A DNA stretch of 8,652 bases, taken from Chloroflexota bacterium. GTDB taxonomy: Bacteria; Chloroflexota; Limnocylindria; QHBO01. Where the stretch lies: positions 1 through 8,652 of the forward strand of contig JACDHU010000058.1 of assembly GCA_013820865.1 (NCBI GenBank). Direction: 5' to 3'. Both the position numbers and the translations under genes were made by a program. The notes under the pieces were generated by a model that made no database searches, was not told the origin of the DNA, and saw only the letters and a list, made by a program, of their open reading frames with translations. The first letter of the stretch is position 1, and every line of letters begins with the position of its first letter. Below are positions 7,143-8,652 of this stretch, piece after piece.

Positions 7143-7171
7143 CGTTGTCCGGTCTCAGGGACTATAGGACG

Positions 7172-8506
7172 CTATTCCTCGGGCCAGATGCGCGAGAACG
7201 CTCCGTCAACGACCTGGCTGACGCTGATGCGAGCATCGGCGCAGTCGCCGGTCTCGTTGCACGTCAGTGAGCCGGTGATGCCTTCGTACCCGGAGGTTGC
7301 GAAGAACGCGTCCCGGAGCGCCGTGCGCGGGATGTACGTCGTCCCGCCATCGGTGAACATCACTTCCTCGATCGCCTCGGCGATCATGTTGTAGGCGTCA
7401 TAGGCGTGAGCATGGAAGACGCTGATCGGCTCGTTGACACCGCCGATGTCGCGGTAGGCCGGCAGGAACTCGTCGGCGTAGAAGTCGCCGGCGAAGTCCA
7501 GGTCCGGACCCGACAGGTAGTGACCCTCGGCGGCGGCGCCTGCGGCGCTGAGCCAGTCGGGGGAGAGGTAGCCGTCCGCGCCGGCCAGGATGGTGTCACT
7601 CAGGCCGGACGTGTCCTTCGCCTGCTGGGTGATCAGGGCACCCTCGGCGACGAAGATCGGGAAGTACAGGAACTCCGGCGCGTCGGCCGCGATGTTCTCC
7701 AGCACGCCGCTGAAGTCCGTCTGGCCCTCAGAAACGGCTTCCTCGGCCGTGATCGTGCCACCGCACTGCTCCTCGAAGGAGCGGGCGAAGACGTTGGCCA
7801 GCTGATCGGCGTACGGCGAGCCGTCGTCGATCGTGGCGGCCGTGGTGAGCTCAAGCTCCTCGCAGACGAACTGCGCCATGGCCGCGCCCTGGATCTCGTC
7901 GTTGTGCGCGGTGCGCGCGTAGAACGGCTCGTGCGTGTCCTCGGCGGTCAGCGACGGTGCCGTATTGGATGGCGAGACCATCAGGATGCCCTCGGCGCTG
8001 GTGATCTCGGCGGCCGGAACGCCGGCTCCCGAGCAGCTGGTGCCGATGACGGCAGCGATGTTCTCGGTTGAGACCAGTGCGCGCGCGGCGGCCGTGCCAC
8101 CCTCGGGTCCACACTCGTCGTCCTGGTGATCGAACCTGACCTCGTGGCCGGCGATCTCGGGGCGGAACTGACGGGCGACCTCGGTGCCGGTCTGGCTATC
8201 GGTGCCGAGTGTCTCGTTCGCGCCGCTGATCACAAGCGCGGTGCCGATGACGAGCGGATCGCCCTCAGCAAGCTCAATGCAACCGAATTCATCGGCGTCG
8301 CAGTCGGCTGCCGAGCCACTGCCGGTGCCCATGCTCTCGCCTGGGTCCATGCTGGTGCCTGGGTCCATGCTGGTGCCTGGGTCCATGCTGGTGCCTGGGT
8401 CCATGCTGGTGCCTGGGTCGCCACTGCTACCGCCGTCACTCTGGCATGCGGCAAGGGCGAGCATCAGCACGACCAGGATGGCGCTCCATCGCGTGTACTT
8501 CTGCAT
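7172..8506 (-). CDS. Branched-chain amino acid-type substrate-binding lipoprotein (LivJ/LivK family)
   Basis: This is the extracytoplasmic receptor that delivers substrate to LivHM. It has 444 aa with a lipoprotein signal peptide: a basic start (MQKYTR), hydrophobic core and lipobox LALAAC, so Cys21 should be lipidated. A flexible linker follows, with five hexapeptide repeats (DPGTSM four times, then DPGESM, residues 30-59). The binding domain begins near 84 (DPLVIGTALVISG) and shows ALVSTENIAAVIGTSCSG (143-160), ILMVSPSNTAPSLT (174-187) and FHAHAYDAYNMI (364-375), all typical of the type I (LivJ-like) fold. Eight further cysteines (69, 76, 132, 158, 215, 248, 416, 422) could form four disulphides. 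ATG 8506 lies ten bases downstream of GGAGGAG. As first operon gene it has its own promoter. Substrate is not certain: leucine-type amino acids are the default, but relatives bind other amino acids, amides or aromatic acids. Confidence 0.93.
   Translation of the reverse strand: MQKYTRWSAILVVLMLALAACQSDGGSSGDPGTSMDPGTSMDPGTSMDPGTSMDPGESMGTGSGSAADCDADEFGCIELAEGDPLVIGTALVISGANETLGTDSQTGTEVARQFRPEIAGHEVRFDHQDDECGPEGGTAAARALVSTENIAAVIGTSCSGAGVPAAEITSAEGILMVSPSNTAPSLTAEDTHEPFYARTAHNDEIQGAAMAQFVCEELELTTAATIDDGSPYADQLANVFARSFEEQCGGTITAEEAVSEGQTDFSGVLENIAADAPEFLYFPIFVAEGALITQQAKDTSGLSDTILAGADGYLSPDWLSAAGAAAEGHYLSGPDLDFAGDFYADEFLPAYRDIGGVNEPISVFHAHAYDAYNMIAEAIEEVMFTDGGTTYIPRTALRDAFFATSGYEGITGSLTCNETGDCADARISVSQVVDGAFSRIWPEE
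8330..8419 (-). repeat. 18-bp in-frame tandem repeat encoding the lipoprotein linker (five units)
   Basis: Four units (8348-8365, 8366-8383, 8384-8401, 8402-8419) are identical over all 18 bases and encode DPGTSM. The fifth (8330-8347) differs by three adjacent bases that change Thr to Glu (DPGESM). Identity at silent positions indicates recent duplication or homogenisation. Copy number can change without breaking the frame, so linker length between lipid anchor and binding domain may vary between strains. Confidence 0.95.
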
Positions 8507-8516
8507 CCGTTCTTTT

Positions 8517-8523
8517 CTCCTCC
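8517..8523 (-). promoter_or_regulatory. Strong Shine-Dalgarno site of the binding-lipoprotein gene
   Basis: GGAGGAG on the minus strand lies ten bases before ATG 8506, within an A-rich spacer (AAAAGAACGG). It is the strongest ribosome site in the importer operon and suits a protein needed in excess over the permease. Confidence 0.8.
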
Positions 8524-8581
8524 ATGGTGTGCTCGGGGGATTTCGCGCATGCGAGGGCCCGGCGTATCAAAGGTGCGCGGC

Positions 8582-8611
8582 ATCATACCGGCGCCCGAAG
8601 GTGCGGCGCAA
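8582..8611 (-). promoter_or_regulatory. Candidate sigma-70-type promoter of the importer operon
   Basis: On the minus strand TTGCGC (8611-8606) and TATGAT (8587-8582) are separated by 18 bases, close to consensus at -35 (TTG conserved) and at -10 (five of six). Transcription would start near 8575, giving a leader of about 70 bases before ATG 8506. The same TTGCGC recurs 13 bases upstream inside the palindrome TTGCGCAA (8617-8624), which could be an operator half or part of a second promoter. Confidence 0.5.
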
Positions 8612-8616
8612 TAGGT

Positions 8617-8624
8617 TTGCGCAA
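8617..8624. promoter_or_regulatory. Palindrome TTGCGCAA upstream of the importer promoter, possible operator
   Basis: This perfect 8-bp palindrome lies six bases upstream of the candidate -35. Its right half GCGCAA (8619-8624) is a direct repeat of the -35 hexamer read on the plus strand (8606-8611), 13 bp away. That spacing is near one helical turn plus three. A regulator site is possible, but a short palindrome can arise by chance in GC-rich DNA. Confidence 0.25.
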
Positions 8625-8652
8625 CATTGCCAAGAGTAGTGCCGTTCGTACC

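Noticed and set aside
7143..7171. Internal promoter for livH just after the binding-protein stop (TATAGT-like bases)
   Set aside because: A TATAGT occurs on the minus strand, but no -35 lies at suitable distance and the region overlaps the end of the binding-protein gene. It is not enough to call.
7406..8071. Plus-strand 221-codon frame opposite the binding-protein gene
   Set aside because: Val/Gly/Arg-rich antisense shadow; the opposite strand encodes an intact lipoprotein.
8330..8419. CRISPR-like array
   Set aside because: The 18-bp units are contiguous with no spacers and lie in frame inside a lipoprotein linker.

Overview
This is a GC-rich bacterial chromosomal segment with ordinary, densely packed genes. 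There are no RNA genes, CRISPR arrays, insertion sequences or phage genes that I can see. The lipoprotein-type solute-binding protein with a long hydrophilic linker, and the four-base ATGA gene overlaps, suit a GC-rich Gram-positive-like (monoderm) lineage such as Chloroflexota or Actinomycetota. The sequence alone does not settle the phylum.

Layout. (1) 1-709, minus strand: most of rsmG (16S rRNA m7G methyltransferase), cut by the left window edge, starting at TTG behind a perfect AAGGAG. (2) 710-938: a divergent intergenic region holding three DnaA-box-like 9-mers within 58 bp, one a perfect TTATCCACA. Next to rsmG this makes a replication origin, or a DnaA-controlled divergent promoter, worth testing. 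(3) 939-2376, plus strand: a compact cluster made of an 18-codon leader ORF, a 131-aa protein resembling the PD-(D/E)XK nuclease fold, hypoxanthine phosphoribosyltransferase (hpt) and a four-helix membrane protein. The first three are joined by ATGA overlaps. (4) 2377-2621: a non-coding convergent spacer with short inverted repeats and a 10-bp tandem repeat. (5) 2622-8506, minus strand: a complete branched-chain amino acid (LIV/HAAT-type) ABC importer in the order binding lipoprotein - livH - livM - livG - livF - 45-codon membrane ORF.

How the genes work together. The binding lipoprotein captures the substrate outside the membrane. LivH and LivM form the channel, and LivG and LivF are the two ATPases. 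The four transport genes overlap end to start, so they are probably translated in fixed proportion. A long stem-loop separates the binding-protein gene from livH and could allow more binding protein than permease. LivM carries about 230 extra N-terminal residues rich in membrane segments, and the operon ends in an unrecognised one-helix mini-protein. The hpt cluster is purine salvage plus two uncharacterised partners.

The least ordinary items are the DnaA-box cluster, the nuclease-like partner of hpt with its altered active-site motif and coupled leader ORF, the enlarged LivM, the 45-aa membrane ORF and the perfect 18-bp repeats encoding the lipoprotein linker. I found no clearly new multi-gene system.
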